7,860 nt of DNA from assembly GCA_013140955.1 (NCBI GenBank), contig JABFRY010000019.1, positions 1 through 7,860 on the forward strand. Direction: 5' to 3'. The stretch is from Acidobacteriota bacterium. GTDB taxonomy: Bacteria > Acidobacteriota > Vicinamibacteria > Vicinamibacterales > UBA2999. The notes beneath the pieces are model-generated. The model was not told the origin of the DNA. It saw nothing but the letters and a program-made list of their open reading frames with translations, and did not search any database. Each line of letters begins with the position of its first letter. Positions within the stretch are counted from its first letter, which is position 1. Positions 1 to 5,684 of this stretch are shown here, one piece after another. The position numbers were made by a program, and so were the translations under genes.

Positions 1-2
1 AT

Positions 3-374
3 GTTGTCGAGGGCCCGGCCCGTGTCCTCGACGGGAACGGCGTCGAGCTGGAGCCGAGCCGACTCCCCATCGCGCTCTGCCGCTGCGGCCGGACCGGCAC
101 CCCGCCGTTCTGCGACGGCAGCCACCGGGCACACGCGGGGGACGGGACGGCCGCCGCAGAGTCTGCCCACGCAGAGTCTGCCCGCACAGTACCAGCCCAC
201 GCAGTGCCAGCAGCAGTGCCGCCCGACGTAGTGCCGCCGGATGCCGTGCGGTACGGAGCCGGGCCCGACCGGCAACGGCAGGGGACGGCGGCGACGCCGA
301 CGGGGGAGGCCCCGGACGGGTCTGCTGCCTGGCCGCCAACGCCATCGGGCGGCCGCCCAAGCGGGCGCGGATAG
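3..374 (+). CDS. CDGSH iron-sulfur domain protein, 3' part (5' end outside window)
   Basis: Reading frame 3 is open from the window edge to the TAG at 372-374. It encodes 123 visible residues. Residues 26-41 (78-125) read CRCGRTGTPPFCDGSH, an exact match to the CDGSH signature CXCX2(S/T)X3PXCDG(S/T)H. Its three Cys and one His bind a [2Fe-2S] cluster in this family. The residues before it (GPARVLDGNGVEL) look like the beta-strand segment that normally leads into bacterial CDGSH domains, so the missing N-terminus may be short or may hold another domain. After the motif comes an unusual tail of about 82 residues rich in Ala, Pro, Gly and Asp, probably disordered, with a 15-base tandem duplication near its start. 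Bacterial CDGSH proteins usually end soon after the motif. The family is linked to redox and iron-sulfur handling; the specific role here is unknown. The overlapping frame starting at base 1 is a shadow. Confidence is high for the domain, lower for the whole tail being translated. Confidence 0.8.
   Translation, partial: VVEGPARVLDGNGVELEPSRLPIALCRCGRTGTPPFCDGSHRAHAGDGTAAAESAHAESARTVPAHAVPAAVPPDVVPPDAVRYGAGPDRQRQGTAATPTGEAPDGSAAWPPTPSGGRPSGRG
156..185 (+). repeat. Tandem 15-base duplication inside the CDGSH protein tail
   Basis: Two adjacent 15-base units, 156-170 and 171-185, begin GCAGAGTCTGCCC and differ at one position. They are in phase with the reading frame and encode Ala-Glu-Ser-Ala-His followed by Ala-Glu-Ser-Ala-Arg. 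More degenerate GCAGTGCCA-like and CAGCCCAC-like pieces follow up to about 220, so the tail seems to have grown by small in-frame duplications. This is read directly from the sequence. Confidence 0.8.
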
Positions 375-382
375 GCCATCAT

Positions 383-401
383 CACAATTCGTTATGTTGT
401 G
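383..401. promoter_or_regulatory. Dyad CACAA-N9-TTGTG upstream of ilvB (possible operator)
   Basis: CACAA at 383-387 and TTGTG at 397-401 form a perfect 5-base inverted repeat with a 9-base spacer. It lies in the only clearly A+T-rich patch of the left half of the window, about 50 bases before the chosen ilvB start. A -10-like TATGTT (393-398, 4 of 6 consensus bases) lies inside it but has no convincing -35 partner. The size and spacing suit a dimeric repressor site, but five-base arms can arise by chance and I cannot name a regulator. Confidence 0.3.
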
Positions 402-404
402 CGA

Positions 405-430
405 AGGACTATCAATTTGACTGATATCCT
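405..430. promoter_or_regulatory. Nine-base-pair dyad/hairpin and possible promoter before ilvB
   Basis: AGGA (405-408), a single bulged C409, and TATCA (410-414) are complementary to TGATA (422-426) and TCCT (427-430). They enclose a 7-base loop (415-421). The loop and right arm contain TTGACT (417-422), a good -35-like hexamer. With a 17-base spacer its -10 would be the poor match CACACT (440-445), which would start transcription close to the ATG at 453. The element could therefore be an operator overlapping a promoter, or an RNA hairpin in the leader if transcription starts further upstream. The symmetry is seen; the function is inferred. Confidence 0.35.
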
Positions 431-452
431 GCCGCGGCGCACACTGTCAGAC

Positions 453-2177
453 ATGCCTATGCCACGTACCGGCGCACAGATCATCTGGGAGTGCCTCGTC
501 CATCAGGGTGTGAACACGGTGTTCGGGTACCCGGGCGGCGCGATCCTTCCGGCCTACGACGCCATGCTGGATTACCCCATCCGGCACGTGCTCGTCCGGC
601 ACGAACAGGGCGCCACCCACATGGCCGACGCGTACGCCCGCGCCAGCGGGGGGGTCGGGGTGGCCATCGCCACCTCCGGACCGGGTGCCACCAACATGGT
701 GACCGGCATCGCCACGGCCATGATGGATTCGTCGCCCCTGGTGTGCATCACGGGCCAAGTCGCCAGCAAGCTCATCGGCTACGACGCGTTCCAGGAAACC
801 GACATCAGCGGCATCACGCTGCCAATCACCAAGCACAACTACCTGGTGACGCGCGTGGAAGACATCATGCCGAGCATCAAGGAGGCCTTCCACCTGGCCA
901 AGTCCGGCCGGCCGGGCCCCGTGCTCGTGGACATCACCAAGGACGCCCAGCAGGCGACCATCGACTGGGAATGGGATCCGAGCCCCGTCAAGCTGCGCGG
1001 CTATCGCCCGCGCATGCGTGCCAGTCGCGACGACCTGGCGCGGGCCATCGCGCTCATTCGCGAGTCCAAGCGTCCGGTCATCCTGGCCGGGCAGGGCGTC
1101 ATCCAGAGCGGCGCCATGGACGAGCTGCGCACGTTTGCCGAAATGGTGGACGTCCCGGTGGCGCTCACGCTGCTCGGGCTCGGCGGCTTCCCGGCCAGCC
1201 ATCCCCTCAACCTCGGCATGATGGGCATGCACGGCGAGGCCTGGGTGAACACGGCCATCCAGGAGGCGGATCTGCTGCTGGCCTTCGGCATGCGGTTCGA
1301 CGACCGCGTCACCGGCAACCTGGCCACCTACGCCCAGCAGGCCAAGAAGATCCACGTGGAGATCGACCCGTCCGAGGTCAACAAGAACGTCAAGGTGGAC
1401 GTGCCCATCATTGGCGACCTGCGCGAGACGCTCCGCGAGCTGCTCGACCTGCTCGAGCCCATGGACCGCGAGAGCTGGAACACCTACATCCGCTCGATGA
1501 AGGGGGAGACGGCCGTCCGAGACATCCAGCGCCTGCCCGACAACGGGCACCTCTACGCCGCGCACGTCATCAACGACATCTGGCGCATCACCGGCGGCAA
1601 CGCCCTGGTGGTGACGGACGTGGGCCAGCACCAGATGTGGGAGGCGCAGTACTACCACCACGAGTCGCCGCGGTCGCTCATCACGTCGGGCGGGCTGGGC
1701 ACCATGGGCTTCGCCGTGCCGGCTGCCATCGGCGCCAAAATGGCCCGGCCCGAGGCCGAGGTGTGGGCCATCGTCGGGGACGGCGGCTTCCAGATGACGC
1801 AGTGCGAGCTCACCACGGCGGCCCAGGAAGGCATCAAGATCCACATCGCCATCATCAACAATGGCTACCTGGGCATGGTGCGTCAGTGGCAGGAGTTCTT
1901 CTACGAGCGGCGCTACGCCGCCACGCCGCTGCGCAGCCCCGACTTCGTCAAGGTGGCCGAGGCCCACGGCCTCACCGGGTTCCGCGTCGATCGCCGCTCC
2001 GACGTGATCGACGTGGTGCAGCGGGCGCGGGCGAGCGAGGGCAGCGTGCTCATCGACTTCCGGGTCGAGCAGGAGGACGCGGTGTACCCGATGGTGCCCG
2101 CCGGCGCGGATCTCCATGCGATGATTCGCCGGCCGGAGCCGTCCGTGCTGGTCGAAACGGCGACCGATCCCAACTGA
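453..2177 (+). CDS. ilvB: Acetolactate (acetohydroxyacid) synthase, large catalytic subunit
   Basis: This ThDP-dependent enzyme condenses two pyruvates to acetolactate, or pyruvate plus 2-oxobutyrate to acetohydroxybutyrate. It is the first common step of valine/leucine and isoleucine synthesis and acts in the cytosol with IlvN. From ATG 453 it is 574 residues, the usual length. Visible marks are the N-terminal ThDP domain with FGYPGGAILPAYD, catalytic Glu51 in VRHEQGATHMADAYAR, the substrate-channel segment TGQVASKLIG, and RFDDRVTGN in the middle FAD-binding domain. The C-terminal ThDP-Mg motif runs from GDG (442-444) to NN (469-470), followed by MVRQW with Trp479. Ala104 sits where plant and yeast enzymes have the sulfonylurea-site Pro. 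An in-frame GTG at 399 would add 18 residues unlike the family and would lie in the A+T-rich promoter-like patch, so I prefer 453. ATG 459 is also possible. No clear Shine-Dalgarno precedes any of these. First gene of the ilvBNCD cluster. Confidence 0.95.
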   Translation: MPMPRTGAQIIWECLVHQGVNTVFGYPGGAILPAYDAMLDYPIRHVLVRHEQGATHMADAYARASGGVGVAIATSGPGATNMVTGIATAMMDSSPLVCITGQVASKLIGYDAFQETDISGITLPITKHNYLVTRVEDIMPSIKEAFHLAKSGRPGPVLVDITKDAQQATIDWEWDPSPVKLRGYRPRMRASRDDLARAIALIRESKRPVILAGQGVIQSGAMDELRTFAEMVDVPVALTLLGLGGFPASHPLNLGMMGMHGEAWVNTAIQEADLLLAFGMRFDDRVTGNLATYAQQAKKIHVEIDPSEVNKNVKVDVPIIGDLRETLRELLDLLEPMDRESWNTYIRSMKGETAVRDIQRLPDNGHLYAAHVINDIWRITGGNALVVTDVGQHQMWEAQYYHHESPRSLITSGGLGTMGFAVPAAIGAKMARPEAEVWAIVGDGGFQMTQCELTTAAQEGIKIHIAIINNGYLGMVRQWQEFFYERRYAATPLRSPDFVKVAEAHGLTGFRVDRRSDVIDVVQRARASEGSVLIDFRVEQEDAVYPMVPAGADLHAMIRRPEPSVLVETATDPN

Positions 2178-2217
2178 CGTCGTCGTTCGCGTCACCGACC
2201 AGCACAGGCAGGACAGG

Positions 2218-2721
2218 ATGCATCACACTCTCGTGGCACTTCTCGAAGACCGGCCCGGCGTACTGAACCGGGTCACCAATCTCTTCCGGCGGCGCGCGTT
2301 CAACATCGAGTCCCTCACGGTCGGGCGCACGTCCGAGCCCGGGGTCTCCCGCATGACGCTGGTCATCGACAGCGACCAGGCGAGCGCCGAGCGCGTCACC
2401 GCGTATCTCTACAAGCTGGTGAACGTCATCGAGGTCGAGGACCTCGGCGTCGTCCCGGCCGTGTCGCGCGACCTCGCGCTCGTGAAGGTGGCCGTCACCG
2501 GGCACGACCGTGCGGCGCTGATGCGGGTGGTGGACGAGACGCGCGCGCACGTCGTGGACACCGGCGAACAGACGATCACCCTGGAGGTGGCCGGCGAGCC
2601 GGGGCACGTGGACAGTGTCATCGCGCGTCTCGAGCCGCTCGGGATCATCGAGATGGTGCGCACGGGCCAGGTCGCGATGCGGCGGGGCGACACCGCCCTG
2701 TCGGCCGCCCAGTACACGTAA
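2218..2721 (+). CDS. ilvN: Acetolactate synthase, small regulatory subunit
   Basis: This 167-residue protein is the ACT-domain partner that activates IlvB and gives end-product (valine) feedback. The size matches the IlvH/IlvN type of about 160-170 residues rather than the short E. coli IlvN. The N-terminal ACT domain (about residues 3-78) carries LLEDRPGVLNRV and FNIESLTVG, then SRMTLVI. The second domain (about 80-160) carries LALVKV and the closing GIIEMVRTGQVAMRRG typical of the family. Numbering aligns with E. coli IlvH without gaps: Gly14 and Asn29 of the valine-binding region are kept, while residue 11 is Asp, as in actinobacterial EDKPGVL forms. Valine inhibition is therefore likely but not proven. 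The start ATG has AGGA at 2210-2213, a short 4-base spacing. It lies 40 bases after ilvB, consistent with co-transcription. The symbol ilvH would be equally valid. Confidence 0.94.
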   Translation: MHHTLVALLEDRPGVLNRVTNLFRRRAFNIESLTVGRTSEPGVSRMTLVIDSDQASAERVTAYLYKLVNVIEVEDLGVVPAVSRDLALVKVAVTGHDRAALMRVVDETRAHVVDTGEQTITLEVAGEPGHVDSVIARLEPLGIIEMVRTGQVAMRRGDTALSAAQYT

Positions 2722-2741
2722 GGCGGTTCCCGCCATTCCGC

Positions 2742-2768
2742 GCCGCGTGCGGGTCCCCCCGCCGCGGC
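2742..2768 (+). other. Strong GC hairpin between ilvN and ilvC
   Basis: GCCGCG (2742-2747), a bulged T2748 and GCGGG (2749-2753) pair with CCCGC (2758-2762) and CGCGGC (2763-2768) around a TCCC loop, giving 11 GC pairs. A TTTT run lies at 2777-2780, eight bases after the stem, too far for a classical intrinsic terminator. The ilvC ribosome binding site starts 14 bases after the stem. A smaller perfect hairpin, GGCGG-TTC-CCGCC (2722-2734), directly follows the ilvN stop. The element may cause partial termination, stabilise an ilvC-ilvD transcript end, or affect ilvC translation. The pairing is seen; the role is inferred. Confidence 0.55.
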
Positions 2769-2781
2769 ACCACCAGTTTTC

Positions 2782-2788
2782 AGAGGAG
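2782..2788 (+). promoter_or_regulatory. Strong ribosome binding site of ilvC
   Basis: AGAGGAG lies six bases before the ATG at 2795. It is the best Shine-Dalgarno match in the operon and settles the ilvC start. The other ilv starts have weak sites (ilvN) or none that I can see (ilvB, ilvD), so ilvC is probably translated most efficiently. Confidence 0.8.
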
Positions 2789-2794
2789 TGAACG

Positions 2795-3814
2795 ATGGCA
2801 CGGATGTACTACGACACGGATGCGGATCTCGAGCTCGTGCGCGCGAAGAAGGTGGCGATCATCGGCTACGGCTCCCAGGGACACGCGCATGCGCTGAACC
2901 TGAAGGACAGCGGCGTGGAAGTGGCCGTGGGGCTGCCCGCGACGAGCCAGTCGGTGGTGAAGGCGCAGGCCGCGGGTCTCCGGGTCGTATCGGTCGCCGA
3001 AGCGTCCGCCTGGGCCGACATCATCATGGTCCTCATCCCCGACACCCGTCAGCGGTCGGTGTACGAGGCCGAGATCCGGCCCAATCTGACGGCCGGCAAG
3101 ATGCTGATGTTCGCGCACGGCTTCAACATCCGCTTCAACTGCATCGTGCCGCCGCCCGACGTCGACGTGACGATGATCGCCCCCAAGGCGCCGGGGCACC
3201 GCGTCCGCGAGGTGTTCACCGAAGGCGCCGGCACGCCCGGCCTGCTGGCCGTGCACCAGGACGCCACCGGCTCCGCCAAGGCGCTCGCGCTGTCGTACGG
3301 CCGCGGTATCGGCTGCACCCGCGCCGGCGTCATCGAGACGACGTTCTCGGAGGAGACCGAGACCGACCTGTTCGGCGAGCAGGCCGTGCTCTGCGGCGGC
3401 GCGAGCGCCCTCGTCAAGGCCGGCTTCGAGACGCTCGTCGAGGCGGGCTACCAGCCCGAGGTGGCCTACTTCGAGTGCCTCCACGAGCTGAAGCTCATCG
3501 TCGATCTGTTCTACCGGGGCGGGCTCGGCTACATGCGCTACTCGGTGAGCGACACGGCCGAGTGGGGCGACTACGTCGCGGGGCCGCGCATCGTGACCGA
3601 CGCCACCAAGGAGGCCATGCGGCAGTTGCTCCGCGAGATCCAGTCCGGGAAGTTCGCCGCCGACTGGATTGCCGAGAACGAGGCCGGGCTCCCGCGGTTC
3701 AAGGCCATCCGCGAGCAGGAGCGCCATCATCCCATCGAGGAGGTGGGCGGCAAGCTGCGCGCGATGATGCCGTTCCTCGACCCGGTGCAGCTGCCCCAGC
3801 CGGCGTCGGCATGA
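2795..3814 (+). CDS. ilvC: Ketol-acid reductoisomerase (class I)
   Basis: This enzyme converts acetolactate to 2,3-dihydroxyisovalerate, and acetohydroxybutyrate to the isoleucine precursor, by Mg-dependent alkyl migration and NAD(P)H reduction. It has 339 residues, the usual class I length. The N-terminal Rossmann domain has GYGSQGHAHALNL (24-36), then FAHGFNI with His108 and APKAPGH (129-135). The C-terminal knot domain holds the metal ligands: Asp191 and Glu195 in ETDLFGEQ, and Glu227 and Glu231 in ECLHELKLIVDLFYRGGL. The cofactor loop after beta-2 reads GLPATSQSVVKA (46-57). Many NADPH enzymes have GLRxGSxSW there, so the Arg is replaced by Pro48 and the Trp by Val, while Ser51 and Ser53 stay. 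Cofactor preference is therefore uncertain. The start is fixed by a strong Shine-Dalgarno. The stop TGA overlaps the ilvD start as ATGA. Confidence 0.96.
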   Translation: MARMYYDTDADLELVRAKKVAIIGYGSQGHAHALNLKDSGVEVAVGLPATSQSVVKAQAAGLRVVSVAEASAWADIIMVLIPDTRQRSVYEAEIRPNLTAGKMLMFAHGFNIRFNCIVPPPDVDVTMIAPKAPGHRVREVFTEGAGTPGLLAVHQDATGSAKALALSYGRGIGCTRAGVIETTFSEETETDLFGEQAVLCGGASALVKAGFETLVEAGYQPEVAYFECLHELKLIVDLFYRGGLGYMRYSVSDTAEWGDYVAGPRIVTDATKEAMRQLLREIQSGKFAADWIAENEAGLPRFKAIREQERHHPIEEVGGKLRAMMPFLDPVQLPQPASA

Positions 3815-5478
3815 AGAACCGGTACAGCGCGCGCGTCACGCAGCCCAGGAGCCAGGGCGCGTCCCAGGCCATGCTGTACGGCGTCGGGCTCACCGACGCC
3901 GATCTGCAGAAGCCCCAGGTGGGCATCTGCAGCATGTGGTACGAGGGCAACACGTGCAACATGCACCTCGACCGCCTCGCGGCGCACGTGCGCGAGGGGG
4001 TGCAGGCCGCGGGGCTGGTCGGCCTGCGCTTCAACACCATCGGTGTGAGCGATGGCCTGTCGATGGGGACGGAGGGCATGAGCTACTCCCTCCCGTCCCG
4101 CGACCTCATCGCCGACTCGATCGAGACCGTCATGGGCGCGCAGTGGTACGACGCGCTCGTCACCGTGCCGGGGTGCGACAAGAACATGCCCGGCAGCGTG
4201 ATCGCGATGGCGCGCCTGAACCGCCCGTCGCTCATGGTGTACGGCGGCACCATCCGCGCGGGCCAGGCCCTCGGCGAGCCCCGCGACATCGTGTCGGCCT
4301 TCCAGTCCTACGGCGAGTACCTGGCGGGGCGGATTACCGACGCCCAGCGCCTCGACATCGTGCGGCACTCCTGTCCGGGCGCCGGGGCGTGCGGCGGGAT
4401 GTACACGGCCAACACGATGGCGGTGGCCATCGAGGCGCTCGGCCTCAGCCTGCCGGGCAGTTCGTCGCTGCCGGCCGAAGATCCCGGCAAGGCGGATGAG
4501 TGCCGCCGGGCCGGACAGGCCGTGAACCTCCTGCTCGAGCGCGACCTGAAGCCGCTCGACATCCTGACACCACAGGCCTTCGACAACGCGCTCGTGATGG
4601 TGATGGCCGTGGGCGGCTCCACCAATGCCGTGCTGCACCTCATCGCCATCGCCAAGGCGGCCGGTGTGCCGCTGGCCCTGGACGACTTCCAGCGGGTGAG
4701 CGACCGCGTGCCGCTGCTCGCCGACCTCAAGCCAAGCGGCCGCTACGTGCAGGAAGACCTCCACGGCGTGGGTGGCACGCCCGGCGTGATGAAGTATCTG
4801 CTCGAGCGGGGCTACCTCCACGGCGACTGCATGACCGTCACCGGCCGGACGCTCGCAGAAAACCTGTCCGACGCGGCACCGCTCACCGTTGGCCAGCAGG
4901 TGATCCAGCCGATCGAGCAGCCCGTGCTCCCGCACGGGCACATTCAGATCCTCTACGGCAACCTGGCCCCCGGCGGGTCGGTGGCCAAGATCACCGGCAA
5001 GGAAGGCAGCCGGTTCGAGGGCGTCGCGCGCGTGTACGACGCCGAAGAGGACATGCTCGCCGGTCTCGAGCGAGGCGAGATCGGCAAGGGCTCGGTCGTC
5101 GTCATCCGCTACGAGGGCCCGAAGGGCGGTCCGGGCATGCCCGAGATGCTGACGCCGACCTCCGCGATCATGGGGGCGGGGCTGGGCAAGGATGTGGCGC
5201 TGCTCACCGACGGGCGCTTCTCCGGCGGGTCGCACGGGTTCATCGTCGGCCACGTCACGCCGGAAGCCCAGGAGGGTGGTCCCATCGCGCTCGTCCGGAC
5301 CGGCGATCGCGTCGTGATCGACACCGACACCCGGCGCATGGACGTGCTCGTGAGCGATGAGGAACTGGCGGCACGGCGCGCGGCGTGGGAACCGCGTCCG
5401 GCGGCCGCCACGCGCGGCGTGCTCGGCAAGTACGTGCGGCTGGTCCGATCCGCCTCCGAGGGCTGCGTCACCGACTGA
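3811..5478 (+). CDS. ilvD: Dihydroxy-acid dehydratase, [2Fe-2S]-type candidate
   Basis: This iron-sulfur lyase dehydrates 2,3-dihydroxyisovalerate and 2,3-dihydroxy-3-methylvalerate to the 2-keto acids that transaminases turn into valine and isoleucine. From ATG 3811 it has 555 residues, like plant and mycobacterial enzymes and shorter than the roughly 616 of E. coli. The cluster cysteines are Cys49 (GNTCNMHL), Cys122 (PGCDKNMPG) and Cys194 (GAGACGGMYTANTM). The first is absent from the E. coli [4Fe-4S] enzyme, which has PGHVHL there, and supports a [2Fe-2S] cluster. Asp81 (GVSDG), Asp123 and Lys124 match the Mg site, with Lys the usual carbamylated residue. Ser471 in GRFSGGSHGF is the expected catalytic base. 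The start codon overlaps the ilvC stop and has no good Shine-Dalgarno, so translation is probably coupled to ilvC. The open frame continues upstream through ilvC, but that part is not DHAD-like. Last gene of the operon. Confidence 0.96.
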   Translation: MKNRYSARVTQPRSQGASQAMLYGVGLTDADLQKPQVGICSMWYEGNTCNMHLDRLAAHVREGVQAAGLVGLRFNTIGVSDGLSMGTEGMSYSLPSRDLIADSIETVMGAQWYDALVTVPGCDKNMPGSVIAMARLNRPSLMVYGGTIRAGQALGEPRDIVSAFQSYGEYLAGRITDAQRLDIVRHSCPGAGACGGMYTANTMAVAIEALGLSLPGSSSLPAEDPGKADECRRAGQAVNLLLERDLKPLDILTPQAFDNALVMVMAVGGSTNAVLHLIAIAKAAGVPLALDDFQRVSDRVPLLADLKPSGRYVQEDLHGVGGTPGVMKYLLERGYLHGDCMTVTGRTLAENLSDAAPLTVGQQVIQPIEQPVLPHGHIQILYGNLAPGGSVAKITGKEGSRFEGVARVYDAEEDMLAGLERGEIGKGSVVVIRYEGPKGGPGMPEMLTPTSAIMGAGLGKDVALLTDGRFSGGSHGFIVGHVTPEAQEGGPIALVRTGDRVVIDTDTRRMDVLVSDEELAARRAAWEPRPAAATRGVLGKYVRLVRSASEGCVTD

Positions 5479-5516
5479 CGCCGTCCAGCCACGGAGCAGC
5501 AGCCGCCGGAGGCGTA

Positions 5517-5547
5517 GGGGAGCGGGCCGCATCGCGGTCCCGCCCCC
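5517..5547. terminator. GC hairpin downstream of ilvD (possible rho-independent-like or bidirectional stop)
   Basis: GGGG (5517-5520), bulged A5521, GCGGG (5522-5526) and CCGC (5527-5530) pair with GCGG (5534-5537), bulged T5538, CCCGC (5539-5543) and CCCC (5544-5547) around an ATC loop, making 13 GC pairs. It begins 38 bases after the ilvD stop and lies between convergent genes, where a shared terminator is expected. Neither strand has a following T-run, so it is not a textbook intrinsic terminator. It may act as a 3'-end stabiliser or a pause site. Confidence 0.45.
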
Positions 5548-5556
5548 TGGCTTCAT

Positions 5557-5593
5557 CCGACACGGGCGCGCCCCCGCGCGACATGCGTGTCGG
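5557..5593. repeat. Compound inverted repeat in the ilvD-clpB spacer
   Basis: CCGACACG (5557-5564) is perfectly complementary to CGTGTCGG (5586-5593). Between them, GCGCG (5566-5570) pairs with CGCGC (5575-5579) around a CCCC loop, giving a two-tier stem with an uneven internal loop. It sits just after the 5517-5547 hairpin. No T-run follows on either strand. The function is unknown; transcript-end structure is the simplest reading. Confidence 0.4.
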
Positions 5594-5649
5594 CGTCGCT
5601 CTTCGGCACGCGGCCTTCAGCCTCAGGCCTCCGACGCGCTGCCATTTGG

Positions 5650-5683
5650 CCGGCCTTCGGGTGTCAGCCTTCGGGTCGGCCGG
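5650..5683. repeat. Inverted and direct repeats just after the clpB stop
   Basis: CCGGCC (5650-5655) and GGCCGG (5678-5683) form a perfect 6-base inverted repeat ending one base before the clpB stop complement. The loop includes two direct copies of GCCTTCGGGT (5653-5662 and 5667-5676), 14 bases apart. A related GGCCTTC also occurs at 5612-5618. On the minus strand the hairpin would form right after the clpB stop, but AAATGG follows rather than a T-run, so a terminator role is only a possibility. Confidence 0.4.
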
Positions 5684-5684
5684 T

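Noticed and set aside
1..231. 76-codon frame starting at base 1
   Set aside because: It overlaps the CDGSH frame, whose cluster-binding motif is unmistakable; the frame-1 product is low-complexity Ser/Arg/Gln sequence.
394..420. Eight-codon leader peptide (MLCEGLSI) as an attenuator
   Set aside because: Only three branched-chain codons, no ribosome binding site, and the following hairpin overlaps the frame itself, with no terminator and T-run after it.
2175..2194. TGACG/CGTCA inverted repeat at the ilvB stop
   Set aside because: Five-base arms with a 10-base loop are weak and easily occur by chance in this composition.
447..2195. 582-codon open frame antisense to ilvB
   Set aside because: Long antisense frames are common in GC-rich genes. 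The translation is His/Asp/Val/Arg-rich with no domain, and it mirrors ilvB codon structure.
491..2266. Second long plus-strand frame overlapping ilvB
   Set aside because: Arg/Gly/His/Pro-rich shadow of the real gene, with no domain signature; the ilvB frame has full catalytic motifs.
2788..3810. Upstream in-frame extension of ilvD through ilvC
   Set aside because: It would overlap the whole ilvC gene and does not resemble dehydratase sequence. ATG 3811 gives the normal N-terminus.
3727..5556. 609-codon open frame antisense to ilvD
   Set aside because: Same type of GC-driven shadow; its residue composition reflects the complement of ilvD codons and shows no recognisable motif.
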